Assembly: GCF_008831285.2 (NCBI RefSeq)
Contig: NC_045141.1
Span: forward strand, 5,907,224-5,971,223
Origin: Nymphaea colorata
Lineage: Eukaryota; Streptophyta; Magnoliopsida; Nymphaeales; Nymphaeaceae
Reading direction: 5' to 3'
Length of the DNA stretch: 64,000 bases
The notes under the pieces are model-generated. The model worked only from the letters and a program-made list of their open reading frames with translations. It searched no databases and was not told the DNA's origin. This document shows, piece after piece, positions 35,590 through 46,674 of the stretch. A program made the position numbers and the translations under genes. The stretch's first letter is position 1, and every line of letters starts with the position of its first letter.

Positions 35590-35955
35590 ACAGTATGGTA
35601 GATTTTCCATTAGCTGAAGAACTGAAGGCTAGTGATGATTTCCCATATGAATAAGTTTTACACATTGAAACCACATAGCCTTGGATGATGTTCCTTGATG
35701 TATATGAGAACATGGCCGAAACAGGTTTTGGGATCCTCCTACCCACCCCTAAAATGGAGATGATCCCTTATTCTCTGAAGTTGGAATTCACATGCACTCG
35801 AAACATGGCTGAATATGAAACATTGATACATAGACTCAGAATGTTGTTGAGTTTTAACATCAGAAAAGTTCATGCTTACGGTGATTCTTTGCTCATTGTA
35901 AACCAAATTAATGAAGAATGGAAGGTAAAACTTCCTAAATTGCCACCTTATTAGG
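35590..35955 (+). pseudogene. B2: archaeal-type RNase H
   Basis: The clearest copy: an 89-aa open frame with MMFLDVYENMAETGFGILLP, PYSLKLEFTCTRNMAEYETL, IHRLRMLLSFNIRKVHAYGD and SLLIVNQINEEWKVKLPKLP. The acidic residues at F-L-D, A-E-Y-E and Y-G-D-S are present. Second RNase H of the Tat lineage, thought to replace or assist the degenerate first one. Confidence 0.85.
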
Positions 35956-36329
35956 AAGTCACTTGGACTTTGGCACAAAAGGTATAGGAATTCCAGCTAT
36001 TTTATGTCAAGAGGGAGTTCAATCAATTTGTAGACGTCTAGCCAGCCTTGGGTCCATTATCAAATTAAAAAAGAATGAACCACGTATAGATTTTGAGCTA
36101 GGGAGACTAACTCAACTGGCATGCCATCCCCTAGAACAGAAGAACTAGGTTGATTTAGAAGAAGGTCCTTGGTAAAAAAACATCAAAGATTACTTGGAGA
36201 CAGGCAAATTTCCTCTCAAAATGCCAAAGAAAGAGGAGAGAGCAATACAGTGTATGTGAAGTTGATATTTCATTTTAAGAGAGATAATGTTCAAACATGG
36301 TTTCAGCATAGAATATTCATGACGATAAG

Positions 36330-36800
36330 TAGGAAGCTTAAGAAATGATATGGGAAGCCCATGAGTAAATTTGCAGAGGACATGCTGGTGATCAGACTTT
36401 GATCAAACAGTTAACTTGATCTGGCTAATATTAGCCAACTATGCAATAGGTCTACAAGTTCGTCAAGAGATGTCTAAAATGTCAAATCCATGCGGATGGG
36501 ATACATGCTCCCATGGCATATCTACATTCTTTTGTATCACTGTGGCCTTTTTCAATTTGGCCATTTGATGCAGTATACCCAATTAATCCTTTGCATCAAT
36601 GGACACAAATGTTTCCTTGCTGCTTCAAAATATTTCACCAAGTGGGTGGAAGCAATCACTCTAAGAACCATGGAAGGCAACATGTTATCTCTTTCATTCA
36701 CAGAACATCTTGTGTAGGTTTGGGGTGTCACATGACATCATGTCCGACAATGGAACACATATTAAGAAGGAAATCTTTTGGCATTGTACTAAACACAAGA
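36330..36800 (+). pseudogene. B2: integrase, truncated
   Basis: Reads EMIWEAHE, stop, ICRGHAGDQTLIKQLT (HH of the zinc domain), FVKRCLKCQIHADGIHAPMA (CC), SIWPFDAV (first Asp), FLAASKYFTKWVEAITLRTM and SHDIMSDNGTHIKKEIFWHC (second Asp in S-D-N-G). At about 36,800 it switches to LTR sequence, so the catalytic Glu and C-terminus are missing. Reading frame changes at least twice. The stretch 35,956-36,329 before it is decayed spacer. Confidence 0.8.
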
Positions 36801-36881
36801 AAACAAAAGCGAGCGCATGTAATACTATCCCATTTATTACAGTCTGCATGTAGGATTTGATAGAAATTTTACGTGTGAACA
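36801..36881 (+). repeat. Tat LTR 3'-end fragment
   Basis: CATTTATTACAGTCTGCATG and the closing AAATTTTACGTGTGAACA match 42,330-42,410 (AATTTATTACAGTCTGCAAG; AAATTTTACACATAAACA) in the same orientation. Only the last ~80 bp of an LTR remain, joined to mid-integrase. Confidence 0.6.
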
Positions 36882-37084
36882 ATAGGATAAATTGTGTCGA
36901 TCCTAGCTTGAACTTTTGAGGGAATATACTTAAAAATGCTTTTTCATGGTCCTAGGTTTGACGTGGAATCGGCTAGGTCATAGCTTTATAATTTAGGTTT
37001 GAATATTGGACTCTAAGGCAGGTCTATGTTAGGTCATTGAGGGATAAACTTGGGTAAAACTCCACACTTATGTAACCTAGGTTT

Positions 37085-37620
37085 TGTTTACATGAAAAAT
37101 TTGATTACCTTGAGGATGATCACCCTTTCTAGAGTGGAAGAGTGATTGAGGGGCAAGACTTGTTGGTATGAGGTTCAGCTATTCCTGGTGCCTTTATGAG
37201 GGTAACCAAACCAAGGACTGGACTTGACTTTCCTGCCTAACTAAGAAGCTGAATGTTATTCAAAGTGCTAATGTGATTTATTGTAACCATGCTGTAGTTT
37301 TGGAAATCATTTATTTTAATGAAAACCTAGTTTGGCCTCACAAATTCAGGGAACTTGAACAAGCGTAAGAGGCATTATTCATCCTAGATCATCATATTAT
37401 GACTCTAATCTACATGATGCATGATACAAGTTTTGAAATTGTAGGTTTTATAGTCTAAATGGCCTCAAATTGAAAAGGATTTCTTGAATAAGATAAGAGG
37501 CACTCCATTTATTCCCATATCATTAGTGTCGATGCATTGATGCATGTGGCCAAAATCTATGGATGAAAATCCTACTCTACATGAATGCAATTCTTGGAGA
37601 TTAATAAATTTTTAGACTTG
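37085..37620 (-). repeat. Tat LTR 3'-end fragment, inverted, with module copy 6
   Basis: Plus-strand start TGTTTACATGAAAAATTTG resembles 11,197. The module is at 37,160-37,221 (TTCAGCTATTCCTGGTGCC, GGGTAACCAAACCAAGGAC). It runs toward the oppositely oriented LTR at 38.0 kb; the intervening 37,621-37,999 is unassigned. Confidence 0.5.
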
Positions 37621-38439
37621 CCAATGAGTGAGCTAAGCTGCCTGCTACATTTTGATGGTGAATGTGCTCAGGTGGATTGGAATTGAGATTATCGATGGAC
37701 CTAGATGTATTCTAGGGTTATTTAATCCAGCATTACCAAAACCAAGCCTTGATTAGGTGACTACCAAGAACAGAATTGAATTAGAATTAACTACCCTATG
37801 TTGGGAAGAAGTGATGTCTTAGTTTCAGTTTTAACTTGGGGTAATCTCACCTAGGTTCAAGATTTGTCTTAATTAATGGCCTCAAATAATATGAGTAGGA
37901 TCAATCAAACAAAGCTTGGGTTTTACTAAGGTTTACCTTGACTCAGATATGGGGCCTGGACTTGACACAACTGTGAACATCCAAATTTTTGTAAGTCCAA
38001 GTAATCATTTTACCCTTCACCATGAACTTTCTAAATTGGTTTTCAAAAACCAAATTTCAATAACAAGGGTTGTTTCTAGATCAAAAAAATACTTTTCTAT
38101 AACTTAAAAAATAGAAATGTCCATTGTGCCCCATCATGCTATATTTGGACCTAAAAAGTAAGAATTTTTCATCAAATTTTTGACAATTGGCTAACATTTG
38201 AGCAAGGATGCCATTTCTCAACTTTACATGATCCCAAGAGTTGCCAGAGTTAGTTCACTAGGGTTAACCCAGCATGAAGTCAGCACCCCTGTTGCTCAAA
38301 TCAGCTCTCTGAAACATAAAACTATAATCTTTAGGTGTACTACCTTAATTGAGAGAAAGGTTCATTTCATTGAGTTTAAGTTAGCCAACCCAAGTTTCAG
38401 ACCTATGCTAACTTGCATATTGCCACTGGGTCTTTCTCT

Positions 38440-38860
38440 CTCCTACTTTGAGAGGTTGGAGCTGAATTTGAGCTCAATCCAAGAGAGGGAGTTGAAACTG
38501 GGCTAGGATTATGTTTATCATGTGTAAGTCAAGTTTCCCTTAGTTGGGTTGAGTTCAATTCAGATCTCAGTTCTTTCTCTCTCTTGTTTTAGGGGTTTGA
38601 GTTGAACTCAACCTAATAGAGTGAGCTGAAATTGAGCTAGGATCATTTTTCATGTATAAATCAAGATTCCTATAGTTTAGTTTGAGTTCATTAATCCAAG
38701 TGTGCATTTAAGTCAGTTTTGAGACCTTTCTTCTATTTTTTGGGGTTTGCGTTGAATTTAAGCTAAACTCAATAGACTGAGCTGAACTAAGTTGGAATCA
38801 TGTTTAAGGATGATTTCATTCCTTTTGCGTGGAGTTCAATTCAGTTTCAAAGGCCTTAGA
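38440..38860. repeat. Degenerate tandem units inside Tat LTR
   Basis: Three to four units of roughly 120-150 bp, each with GAGCTGAA(A/T)TTGAGCT, a GGAT(C/T)AT block, TTTGAGTTCATT-like and CAATTCAG words. Related units occur at 28,260-28,480. Confidence 0.55.
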
Positions 38861-40318
38861 ATTCATTCACAGTTCTTGCTACACTACAAACTGCTCTGAA
38901 GCTCAATTTTGCACAATTAATTCAAATTTTCAATCTTTCAGCATATCCTTATAGGTAAGTATCTTGTCTAGGCAACCTCAGCTCCATCTATGAAAATTCT
39001 AACAAAAATTCAGATTCTTATAACCCTTCTTGATTTCCCATTATAAACTTCACATATACAGCTTGGAAAAAATTTATTTTTGGTTTTTACAAGAATTTGG
39101 GGGAAATTTTGCAGCAATATTCTAACCAAAACCTATTTAAGAGTCAGCCCACAGGTTCGCTCAGTTAGATCAAGAAAATTCATCTAGAATTTTGGAAATA
39201 CACACAAGGGTAAAACGATCATTTCCTTTTTGAGCCATATTCTTCTACATAAGCATAGTATATATGTCACGTATACCTTGGTTTATGAATTTTTTTTATT
39301 CATATAACCTTAGCTCAAGCCAATCCCCCTATTTGAACCTATTTCAACCGAAAATCACACACAATGATATCTTGGTCATTTGCTAACATGCGCATATTTT
39401 TTGTAAAACCTAACTCAGGAGCTACATGAACCTATGTTAGCCTTTATCTACATTCACATGAATCTGGTATGCCTGAGAATAGGCTCAGTCCACATCCATT
39501 TCTCACTAAACTAGGGTTTTTCAAAAAACAGCACCTAGGATTGAGCCTGGTAAACATGCGCCCTACCAAGTTTAGAAGCTAGTTTTTTAAAATTGAGCTT
39601 AACCAAGCCCCAGTCTATGTCATACAGCTTGAACCGAGGTCCAGTCAATGCTATTTTTAGATCTTCATTTCATATCTTAATCTATATCACATATCCAAGT
39701 CTTATTTTCATGTATGGGTCTCATATCCAAGTTTTGATATGAGATATATCTTTATAGATACAGATCCATGATGCTCATTTTAAGTCTCAAATATCACATC
39801 ATGATCCAGATCCCATTGTCATATCCACATACGTCTTCTAGGATTTTCCTTAGATATGGATCTGAGTCTTCGTCCCAATATCAACCCCAAATCAAGGATC
39901 CACACGTGAGCTCAATGCACATTATATTTCAAAAATGCACTATGATTTTCTCACTCTCAGATTCATGTTGATTTGCATGCAAGTACTTGTAATGTGCCGG
40001 CTGAAGACAGAATTGAAATCAAAATCTGTATGTGGTCAGAACAAACATTTTACTGATTTATAGCAAGTTTTTAAATATAGTGTTTAAATGTTACTTTCAC
40101 CTCTTCATATTATCGAGTCATTCTTCCTTCAAGGTCAATGTCAATCCAAATCATTTTGCAAGAATTAATCAGCACTTCTCTGTGCATGTGTGGCTTTTTA
40201 TGGAATCAAATTAAGAGTTTAGTTGAGATCACAACCACCAAAATTTGGGTGACAATGCCAATTTATCCTATGGTTTTTGAGTTTTGAGAGGAGAGTGAGA
40301 GTGAAATGTTTAATCATG

Positions 40319-40328
40319 TATAAAAAAA
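40319..40328 (+). promoter_or_regulatory. TATA box of Tat LTR (TATAAAAAAA)
   Basis: Lies mid-LTR in the element direction, at the place equivalent to TATAAAA on the minus strand at 16,487, and precedes a CTCTCTCC-rich leader by about 30 bp. Confidence 0.5.
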
Positions 40329-42241
40329 TCTGGAGGGTGTTTACCCCTTCTCTCTCCTAAAATATGGCTGTTCCCCTTCCTCTCTTTTCACACAATTTAA
40401 GAGCTACCTTGAGAGCCCTAAAATTCTGGAAAAATTATAGTTTGGTACTTACAAAAAGGTATTTTAGAGTCTTGGTTCAGACTGCATTTTTAGCATTCAA
40501 CCTAGACCCAACCATGCTCGGTTCAAAGGTCATGGGAGTGTGCTCATGCAGGTCTTTAGACTCAGATAATTTCTTTTTCTCTCTTATGACTTTTTTATTT
40601 GTAATTTAGTGTTTCGTTTCTTTCTTTCTTTTCTTTTCTTTATGGTTGTTTTATTTTCGCTTTTACTTTTAACATGTTTACTTCTTGCTTAAGTATTAGA
40701 TTTCTCTTAGTTGCTTTAATAATGTTGTCGTTTAGCATTTTTTTTTAAATTATATTTATTTTAATGTCTTTAGGGTAGGGATAAGAGTCAGTTATATCTA
40801 TCTCTTCTTTGTCCATTTTCTTAATTTCATGTTTCTACTTATTTAGTTCTTACTTCAATCATCCATAAGAAAAGATAGTTTTCTCTTATGCTTTCTTTAT
40901 TCATGTATTGCACATCTGTTTTGACATGCACTGGATCACCTTGCACCCACATACACCCCTTGTCTAAAACTAGACTACGTCAGCCTAGTAGCATACCGTG
41001 TGACATTAGCCTAGGTATGTGAAAACATGAATCCAATTTGACTTTCACACAAGAACCATTTCAAAATCATATTCTAAAATATTTTCAAAATCAACTTCTT
41101 TAAATGAATTAAAAAATCCTAGGTCATGTAAGTTTGGAGTCCAAACCTAGCTCAGTTCTCTAAAACCTAACTCAAACTGGTTTTAGAGTGCACTACTTGT
41201 GAACCTAGTCTCATAGTCTAGGTGTAGTCGACTTTCTTAAAACACTAATTCATATGAAATGAATGAAGTTCATATCATATATCATATGGCTTGACTAAGA
41301 CCAAACACACTTATTACAGTCAAACCTTATGTCATATATCATATGGTTTGAACGCAGTTCTCTTAGCTGACCTACCCTAGCTGATTTGGATCTTGGATCT
41401 CAATTCAAGGATTTAATTCAAATCATAAACCTTAGGTTGATTTAAATCCTGATATTAAAGTTGGATTTGGACCTTGAGTATTGTATTCTGAATCCTAAGT
41501 ATTAGATTTTGGATCTTGAGTTATAGATCTTAGATCTTAAATTTTGGATTTCAATCCTAGACTTTTTACCATTTCACATAATGATTCTTGAATCATAAAA
41601 CTCAGATTATGGATACATAGGTTTTAGAACTCAAAACTTAGATTTAGGTTCCTGGACCTCAGGTCTTTGATTTTGGATCAGATTTCACACAATGAACTTT
41701 GGATTATAACCTTAGACTAACTTACATTGAATCATGCCCAAACATAAGATTTTAGATAATGTAATCATTAGATTCTATCAAAATTTGGGTTTGTAAGATC
41801 ATATTCAAATTTACTGAATCTTTGACCTTGGACCATGAGTCTCCATAACATGATATGATATTTTAAACTACTATGACATTTCCTATTTGAATTTAACACA
41901 TGAAATTATACAACCTCTCAGATTATGGTTCCACTCTTTGGATTTAGATTTACTTTTCTCCTTATAGGTTTACATTCTACCCCAAAATTCTCACAGAGAC
42001 TGGACTCCATGTCTATGTGACCTAATTTTTGCATACATTGTATTAAATTTAGGACATCTATTTGCATTGATCATGATGATCTGGACATGAACATACATCA
42101 AGATTTAATTTTCTTGTTCATAAGTCTATTTCTAAGGTATATTCAGATTTGAAAACATGCATGATTTCAAAAGTAGGGTATGCTTGTTTTCTCAGGTTTT
42201 GGACAACATTTAAACTTATGAAATTGACCATTTTAGTATAC

Positions 42242-42304
42242 TCATTGGTTTGGTTACCCCTAGTAAAGGCATTAGGAATGGTTAGACCTTGTACCGATAA
42301 GTCG
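42242..42304 (+). repeat. Conserved Tat LTR module, copy 7
   Basis: Plus strand TTGGTTTGGTTACCCCTAGT, then GGCATTAGGAATGGTTAGAC; about 105 bp before the LTR end. Confidence 0.7.
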
Positions 42305-42414
42305 AGCCCCATATCTTGAGATCCTGCACAAGGAATGGAGGTGAGAGCAAGTAAACAAGTCCAATTTATTACAGTCTGCAAGTAAGAACAAAAAATTTTA
42401 CACATAAACAATAG

Positions 42415-42433
42415 TCATGATAGCGAAGGGACC
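42415..42433 (+). promoter_or_regulatory. Candidate decayed primer-binding site
   Basis: TCATGATAGCGAAGGGACC follows the LTR end by 4 bp and aligns with the sequence after the LTR end at 29,611 (GTGATTATGGTGGGACC). Confidence 0.35.
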
Positions 42434-44299
42434 TATCACTGTGTGACTAGACAAGAATGTTCCACTTTTCCATGTTTTAAATGTCATCTCACCCTTAGTG
42501 CCATCTAAGTACCCTCATTTGTTGTATGTGTATACTTATGATGTGCATTAGGACTTAAAATGAAGAGAGCCATGCTCACGTAGATACAAAATTATGTATC
42601 ACCTCTCTTAATTTAAGAGATGTTTGAAAGCAATGCTTGCTTCTTTCCTTGATTTTAACCTCCCATCTTAGGCCACATTGCATGAAAGCCAATTGTTTGT
42701 GCATGTGATTGCACATTTAAAAGTTTCCCTTCACCTATATGTCCCAGTCATCACATCATGGAAAACTCCCTGTATGCATTGTCTCAAGGAAGTTCAATGG
42801 TTGGATCAATGTACAAGAGGTGAGTATTGGCCTCGCCTCACCCGTACAAAGGCATTAGCCTTGTGCAGTGATGAGTGATCAAGGAGAGCAAAGATACTTA
42901 ACCTTTACAACTCCATTTGGAGGAGTCCATGCCATCCAAGCATATAGGAATATCAGGTATATAGAATGAGTGAGGATTTGAAATCCTACATATCTAGTTT
43001 AGGTAACGAAGCTATTTTTCAACAAGTTCATGATAAAGTTAGGCAATTAGGAGGTGTTTTTTCGAAATATTTTGTGTATATATTGTTTGATTATATGCTT
43101 ATGTCGAGACAATCACCTAATCCATGCATCGGCTTAAAACTCATGTACGTCTACAATTTGATTTCCATTAGTGGACATGGCATACTAATGGATGAGGTCA
43201 CCTACATCTTGGGGTAGCCAGAGCCAACGGGACATCCCAAAGACCTAGTTGCTTTTCAATTCATCACCAACTTCAGAGTTGTCAACTACAATGATTAACA
43301 CGCCATAGGCCGATTCCAATAAAAGGACTTGGCATTCACAGAATGCTTGAGTTAAGTCACTTACCACCATTTTTTGTCTTCTTCCATTTGTCGCATTTGG
43401 TAAAAACTAATATCATTGGGATTTCAACAAATGATGAAATGAGCAATGTTAGTGCTTGTGGTAACAAAGTTTCAAGCCTTTCAAACAGAACGTTTTTTCA
43501 AGTTCCCTTAATAAGTTTGATAAGGTAGAAAAGGGGGCCCAATCAAATCAGAATGTAAATCCAAATGTAAAGAGATATTATCGAGCTTCAAGTAACATTA
43601 CTTAATAAAAATTATCGCCTCTCTCTCTAAATAAGCAATTTGTGATGGTTAGAGAGTGGCAGCACTATGGATATATGTTCATCCTTTTTCATGGAACCAT
43701 GTACATTTCTTTGCAAGTGAATTTGCTTTCTTATTCTTCGTTCATACCTTTCAGTCTAGCACTAGGGAACATCATAAATGACCTCCCATGGGGTGGGACT
43801 TGGACTTCAATCGATTAACCCAGGGTGCGCTAGACTTTCTGCAACATTTCTCAAGCTATGTAGTTTAGAAAACGACACTGCTAGAGGGATTACCTCCAAA
43901 ATTGAATTAAGAAAATCGAGCTATACACAGATCCCTTAGGGATAAACAAAATATTGCCAGCAGTCTAGGAAATATATCACAAAAAATCTATGCATAACCT
44001 CCACGTTGATGGATACAAACACGGAGGAAGCCCAAATTACATATCCAACAGCTTACTGGATATATCAATAGTAGGGTTATCAAAAATAATCTGTAGCTTT
44101 TGGGCGTACAGAAGCACTTTCTGAAATTTGAGATCTAACCTGTGTCACCACTCACAGCAGCTCCTGATACAATGCAGCCAAGTCTTATTGTTTGAGATAA
44201 CAATAATCCTTTGCCATCTATGAGGAAAGATGAAGGAGAGAACTTCCTGCAAAATCATTGTTTCTGGCATGAGTAGATAATCTGTGGTGTTTTTCAAGT
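42434..44299 (+). other. Tat leader and unrecognised coding-like segment
   Basis: Shares ACCTCTC-TTAATTTAAGAG (near 42,601) with the B1 leader. An 83-aa open frame at 42,966-43,217 (MSEDLKSYISSLGNEAIFQQ at its start) and the following frame (GHPKDLVAFQFITNFRVVNY) look protein-like but match no family I know. It could be decayed gag. No pol follows; the LINE begins after this. Confidence 0.35.
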
Positions 44300-46145
44300 C
44301 TCACCCACAAAATTCTTTATAAAACTTTGAAATCGTAGGCCAACTTGAGTTCATGTTTGAGAGCTACAGAGACAATCTCAACACAAATGCAACCTTCTCC
44401 AATTCTCAGCCACTCTCCTGCGATACATCCAGTTAAAAATAAAAAACTTAATACTCTTGAGCTCAGTGAGGCAGCTGTTATTGCAAACTTTCAGGACTCT
44501 GCGAAGTTCAACCTCCATTCCTCCAGATTTCTAAACATCTATATAGCCCGAATCATGCAGCCAAATTGGACCTTCCAACTCCATGAAATCCACCCACCCT
44601 TGAAACCTGCAGTGAACCATTTCCTAAGACCATAGGCTATGTTGGGCATTGAGCTCTTTTTCTTGAACTTGGCCACCACCATCTGCCAAACAGACTTTGC
44701 AAAGGAGCACATTAGCAACAAATGCTCCACAGTTTCTTCATGTTTATGGCAAATAAAACATCTATTCACCAAAGCCACACCCCATCTTCGAGATCGATCT
44801 AGGATAGGCAGCTTGTTTTGCATGCCAAATACATGAACCACCATGCTCTTGGATGCAATGGCAAAAACTAAAAGAGCTCCCTCCATTTCTCTGACCTATG
44901 CTTATGGCGAATCAGCTCCCAAAAATCCTTGGCGCCAATTTTTGTATTATCTCCATGTAATACTTTGAACCTGCCCTCATTGGTGGAGAAGACAAGGCCT
45001 CTGAATGCCTAAATGTAAAAGAATATCCTAGAATGTAGAAGAATATCCTAAACGTAAAAACTATTTGACAAACAACTTCAACCAATCTTTACACCAGCTA
45101 AATTCCTCAGTTGAAGATCCTTCGCCAAGCACCTGCCTGACCAATTATCATACCAGAAACTAAGATTTCCTTTACAAATTTCCCACTTAACCTTAGTCTC
45201 CACTTTCCTCCAGCCTTTGACAACACCACGAAAAAACGTGAGGCCTTTGAATGAACTCTTAGGCCCCATAAGCTCTTCCATCTGATATACTTCCCAGCCA
45301 CAAACTTAGCCGACTATTTCTTTCTGTACCAAATATGTATACCCAAGGCTGCAATTTTGGCCAGATCGAGTTCATAAATATTCTTTAGCCCAACACCTCC
45401 GTCCTGTATGGGTCTACAAATTTTATCCCAAGCTACATAATGCACTCTTTTCCTTTGATCCATAGTACCCCAAAGGAAGGACACCATCAGATTATTCAAC
45501 CAAAACTTCGAATCACCACAGTTTGGAAGCAAGAAAATGCTAGTCCAAAATTCTATACTTTGGTTGATCACATGTCTAATTAAACATAAGCGCCCAGCAA
45601 AGGATAGCATATTTACTTTCCATTGAGCGAGCCAATGCCCCAGTTTAGATAAGAGCTTGTCACATCGAGAAAGCATCATATTACCTATGAAAAGAGGTAG
45701 GCCCAGGTACAAGGATGGCAAAGTGGAGAAGTTCCAGCCAGCCAAGATATGATCCATCGGTCCTCCTCCATTGCAAGAATTGAACAAAAAAATGGACGAT
45801 TTATCATTACTTACTACAAGCCCAGCAGTTCTCTCCAAAAGCTCATCAAGCAAGGATTGAATTTCCCCCAATGATTTCGCCTCTAGTTTCAAAAAAATGT
45901 GAATATCATCGGCGTACAACTACTATGAAGATGTCGGGTAAACACTTCCAAAACTACAATAAACAAGTTGGGGAGATAGGATCCCCTTGTCTAAGCCCTC
46001 GCTTCAAGTCAAAATATTCTTCAGCTCTGCCATTAATCAAGCTATTTAGTTTGCCTCTTCTTCCAACACAAGGGTTAAGCATGTTGATTGGTCTCTCCTT
46101 TCCTCTGCTGTTGATTGGGTCCTACCTAGCTAAGTGGATTTAGGC
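44300..46145 (-). pseudogene. LINE ORF2 C-terminal part, 5'-truncated
   Basis: Minus strand, in order: INGRAEEYFDLKRGLRQGDP, ISPTCLL; FMYADDIHIF with YADD encoded at 45,905-45,916; a 201-aa open frame to 45,314 with LYLGLPLFIG, WKVNMLSFAGRLCLIRHVIN and VAWDKICRPIQDGGVGLKNI, the thumb of plant L1-type RT; FWYDNWSGR near 45,160; then zf-RVT at 44,886-44,539 (WGVALVNRCFICHKHEETVE, then HLLLMCSFAKSVWQ; CxxC and HxxxxxH ligands visible). RT motifs before G-L-R-Q-G-D-P and the endonuclease are missing. Frameshifts near 45,920 and 45,310. No clear poly-A tail was found at the low-coordinate end. Confidence 0.88.
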
Positions 46146-46674
46146 ACCTGGCCAACTTCTGGCTCCAAGTCTCTTGCATGACTTGAATCCTTTCGTAAAG
46201 GATTCTCGTAGAAGATAACATCAAAATGTGAAGCTTTCATTTTGCTAGTCAGTACACGCATTGGATGATACATGAGGAGTTGGGCACCCAATTGTTTTGG
46301 CTATGCCATGTTGTCAAGTTGTTGTACATGTAGATTGTACAGAATGATCCTATGTTTAAGGATTGTTTGGTCCTTGCTGACCAGATCAAAAAGAGCTTGC
46401 TTGCAAACGCGTGGGTGTCCAATACATCTAGATCATAAGGAATGATGTTGTTTTTAGGATCGTAATTCTGTACACATGATTTGCTCGATGTTTTCTTTTA
46501 CATTTGGATTTACATTCTATTTTAGAATCCTTAATTAAAAGTGTGTTCTTTGATGTAGTTTTTTAGCATGTTAGTTATTTTTTGTTAAAGTTATGGATGC
46601 AGAACCAGCAAAGCAGGTGATAAGAATGTTATTTTCAAGTGAACCAAGTAACATTTGGAAAGAACTTATAACAT

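Larger units (their letters stand above)
38000..42410 (+). repeat. Tat LTR, subfamily 2, near full length
   Basis: About 4.4 kb, ending TTTTACACATAAACA. Inverted relative to 15,134-18,600 and 11,197-12,830, with which it shares long stretches in the right order. It holds a TATA box at 40,319, the ATCCAAAATCTA-type low-complexity tract at 41,390-41,800 and the module at 42,242-42,304. It is followed by a primer-site-like sequence and leader, so it acts as a 5' LTR of an element whose pol is gone. The start is approximate. Confidence 0.65.

Noticed and set aside
44639-46143. Plus-strand open frames across 44.6-46.1 kb
   Set aside because: They are antisense shadows of the LINE RT and zf-RVT coding sequence.
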